NCBI GenBank assembly: GCA_963995525.1
Contig: OZ023210.1
Span: 8,328,586 to 8,392,585 of the forward strand
Length of the DNA: 64,000 nucleotides
DNA from: Escarpia spicata
Lineage: Eukaryota > Annelida > Polychaeta > Sabellida > Siboglinidae
Reading direction: 5' to 3'
Numbering within the stretch: the stretch's first letter is position 1; each line of letters starts with the position of its first letter. The position numbers and the translations under genes were made by a program. Positions 62,378 to 64,000 of the stretch are shown here, in pieces. The notes below the pieces were generated by a model. That model did not search any database, was not told where the DNA came from, and was given only the letters and a program-made list of their open reading frames with translations.

Positions 62378-63010
62378 TCTGTTTTATACGGAGGCCGTAT
62401 GTTCCGCACTATACTATAATGTTTTTAGTACTAAAATAAATATGGTGAAGATATACTACCAATTTGCGACTAATCGTATATCCATGTCTACGTACTAGAT
62501 TTATGAACAATATAATCACACATTATAATTATGTAAGTAACGCATTAATTATGGAGTTGTAATTTATATTTATTGTAAACAAATTATTTACGTCATACAT
62601 AAGTTCATTGGTTGAGGATGAATCATATAAATGACCATGTAGGTAAGTGTCACATGCACTTCTGTTCACCCCTTTTCCACCAACACTAAACATAACAAAT
62701 TATTCTTGTTTATTTAAGTTTTTGTATGTTACAAATCGTGTTGAATTTTATAATAAATAAATATGTACTATTGATTGTTGTTGGAAATGTACTATTGATT
62801 GATTTAATTAATTTGAAACAGTGCTCGTAATTTGAAAATTGTGATCGCATGTAAAATGTTCAATCTTAAGCAATATATCCACATCCTAAAGATGCATACT
62901 CTATTGACAATATTACGTCCGCCAACTGGCCTAAAAGCAAAGCCCTTTGATATTTGACGCATTCGCGTGGTTCCCAAATTCTAGACAACTGAGTCAGCGT
63001 ACTTCCTGCT

Positions 63011-63052
<42 letters not shown>

Positions 63053-63120
63053 GTATATGGGTGGTATATATATATAAATTATATTACAAGTAAATCTCAC
63101 ATGAGCAATGCAGGATTCAT

Positions 63121-63156
<36 letters not shown>

Positions 63157-64000
63157 TGTAATATTAACTTTGTGACGCTAATACAACACGGTAATAACTG
63201 GGTACCGTTCGTTTCATTCTTTAAAATGTGGCTCGTTGATGGCTCAATGTGTTATCGGTGTATCAGTGCCAACTTCAAAGAGCCTAATGGGTTTGAAGAT
63301 ACCGTTTATGAGTGACACTTCTTTTGAAAATGTGTCAGCACGGCGTACACTATACAACTTTAGCCGATAAGCTGCACGAGTGTGTTATCAGTAAGAATGT
63401 GTGATGTTTACGTGGACGATCTCATTTAAAATAGACCTGTCCACGAGAATGGAGGTGGAAGGCGTGTTGACATTAATGGCATGACATGGGTGTACAATGT
63501 GCGTACTCTTTTTATTGGTTACCTTGTCTTAAAGATGTTTCATTCTGTCGTATTGCACGTGGTATTTTATCGTTTTTCGTTCGTTTTTCGTTCGTTCCTT
63601 CGTTCCTTCGTTTATTCATTCGTTTGTTTTTTACTTTGATAATGTTTTCTATCCAACCTCCTTTTGTCATTTCGTTCGTTCGTTCGTTTTATCATTCGTT
63701 CGTTCGTTAACTCATTTGTTCGGTTCGTCTTAGTTCAAATACTGTTGATGGTGCTGCGATAAAAACGGTCAGACTTTCAAAACATGAAAATATACTCACA
63801 GTTACACGGGACCGCTACCAGCACTAGAATAGCTTCCGCAAACGACAAAACGCAGACATTTAATGATTTCGTGTTAGCCCTTTCCCTAACAAGATAACTT
63901 TCGTTTTATCACAGCGATCAGTTGTCGAAGAGCTTCCTACGACCTACGTAGAGTGGCTCAACACTGCAATAGACCCACTAGAACACGACACTGCACGGAA
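62378..64000. other. AT-rich end of window with microsatellites
   Basis: It contains (TA)n at 63013-63050 and 63120-63158 and degenerate (CGTT)n at 63572-63720. No gene is recognised before the window ends. Confidence 0.45.

Overview
The window is eukaryotic, gene-poor, rich in simple repeats, and most likely comes from a marine invertebrate bilaterian. Support for this is a SoxE gene with conserved introns, 5'-truncated LINE remnants, a tRNA-derived SINE fragment, degenerate DNA transposons with long inverted repeats, and many micro- and minisatellites. The phylum cannot be fixed from the sequence alone.

The only gene I can name with confidence is a SoxE transcription factor (Sox8/9/10 class) on the + strand. 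Its four coding exons are 15213-15613, 37851-38052, 38799-38970 and 40436-41229. Every splice junction is GT/AG and in phase, and they join to a 522-residue protein. Exon 1 encodes the dimerisation region and the first half of the HMG box. Intron 1 (22.2 kb) splits the HMG box at the same codon as vertebrate SoxE genes. Exon 2 completes the box. Exon 3 carries a GPPTPPTTPK block. Exon 4 carries the EFDQYLPPNGH block, a 15-residue polyglutamine tract and the C terminus. The 3' UTR may run to paired AATAAA signals near 43.8 kb.

Upstream (1-15.2 kb) there are a 54-bp satellite-like array, a short terminal-inverted-repeat element, and a 2.8-kb element with long inverted repeats around a broken nuclease-like ORF. 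There is also a 12/18-bp array that stays open in several frames, a 52-bp minisatellite 1.6 kb before the SoxE start, and a frameshifted LINE 3' end.

Intron 1 holds long compound microsatellites, two inverted copies of one CR1/L2-type LINE 3' end, several GC-rich patches and a short inverted pair of SOX/TCF-like sites. Intron 2 holds a SINE and intron 3 a long (CCA)n tract.

Downstream (43.8-64 kb) I see no gene that I can name. One minus-strand terminal-exon candidate (46366-46640) has an AATAAA 42 bp after its stop. The main feature is a 1195-bp near-palindromic element (52192-53386), flanked by TA on both sides, in which each arm carries a broken Myb/SANT-like domain. A second inverted repeat pair (55.0 and 57.3-57.5 kb), a 0.5-kb (ACTC)n tract, a dimeric 40-bp AT-rich minisatellite and two abutting perfect AT-rich palindromes (62274-62377) complete the region.
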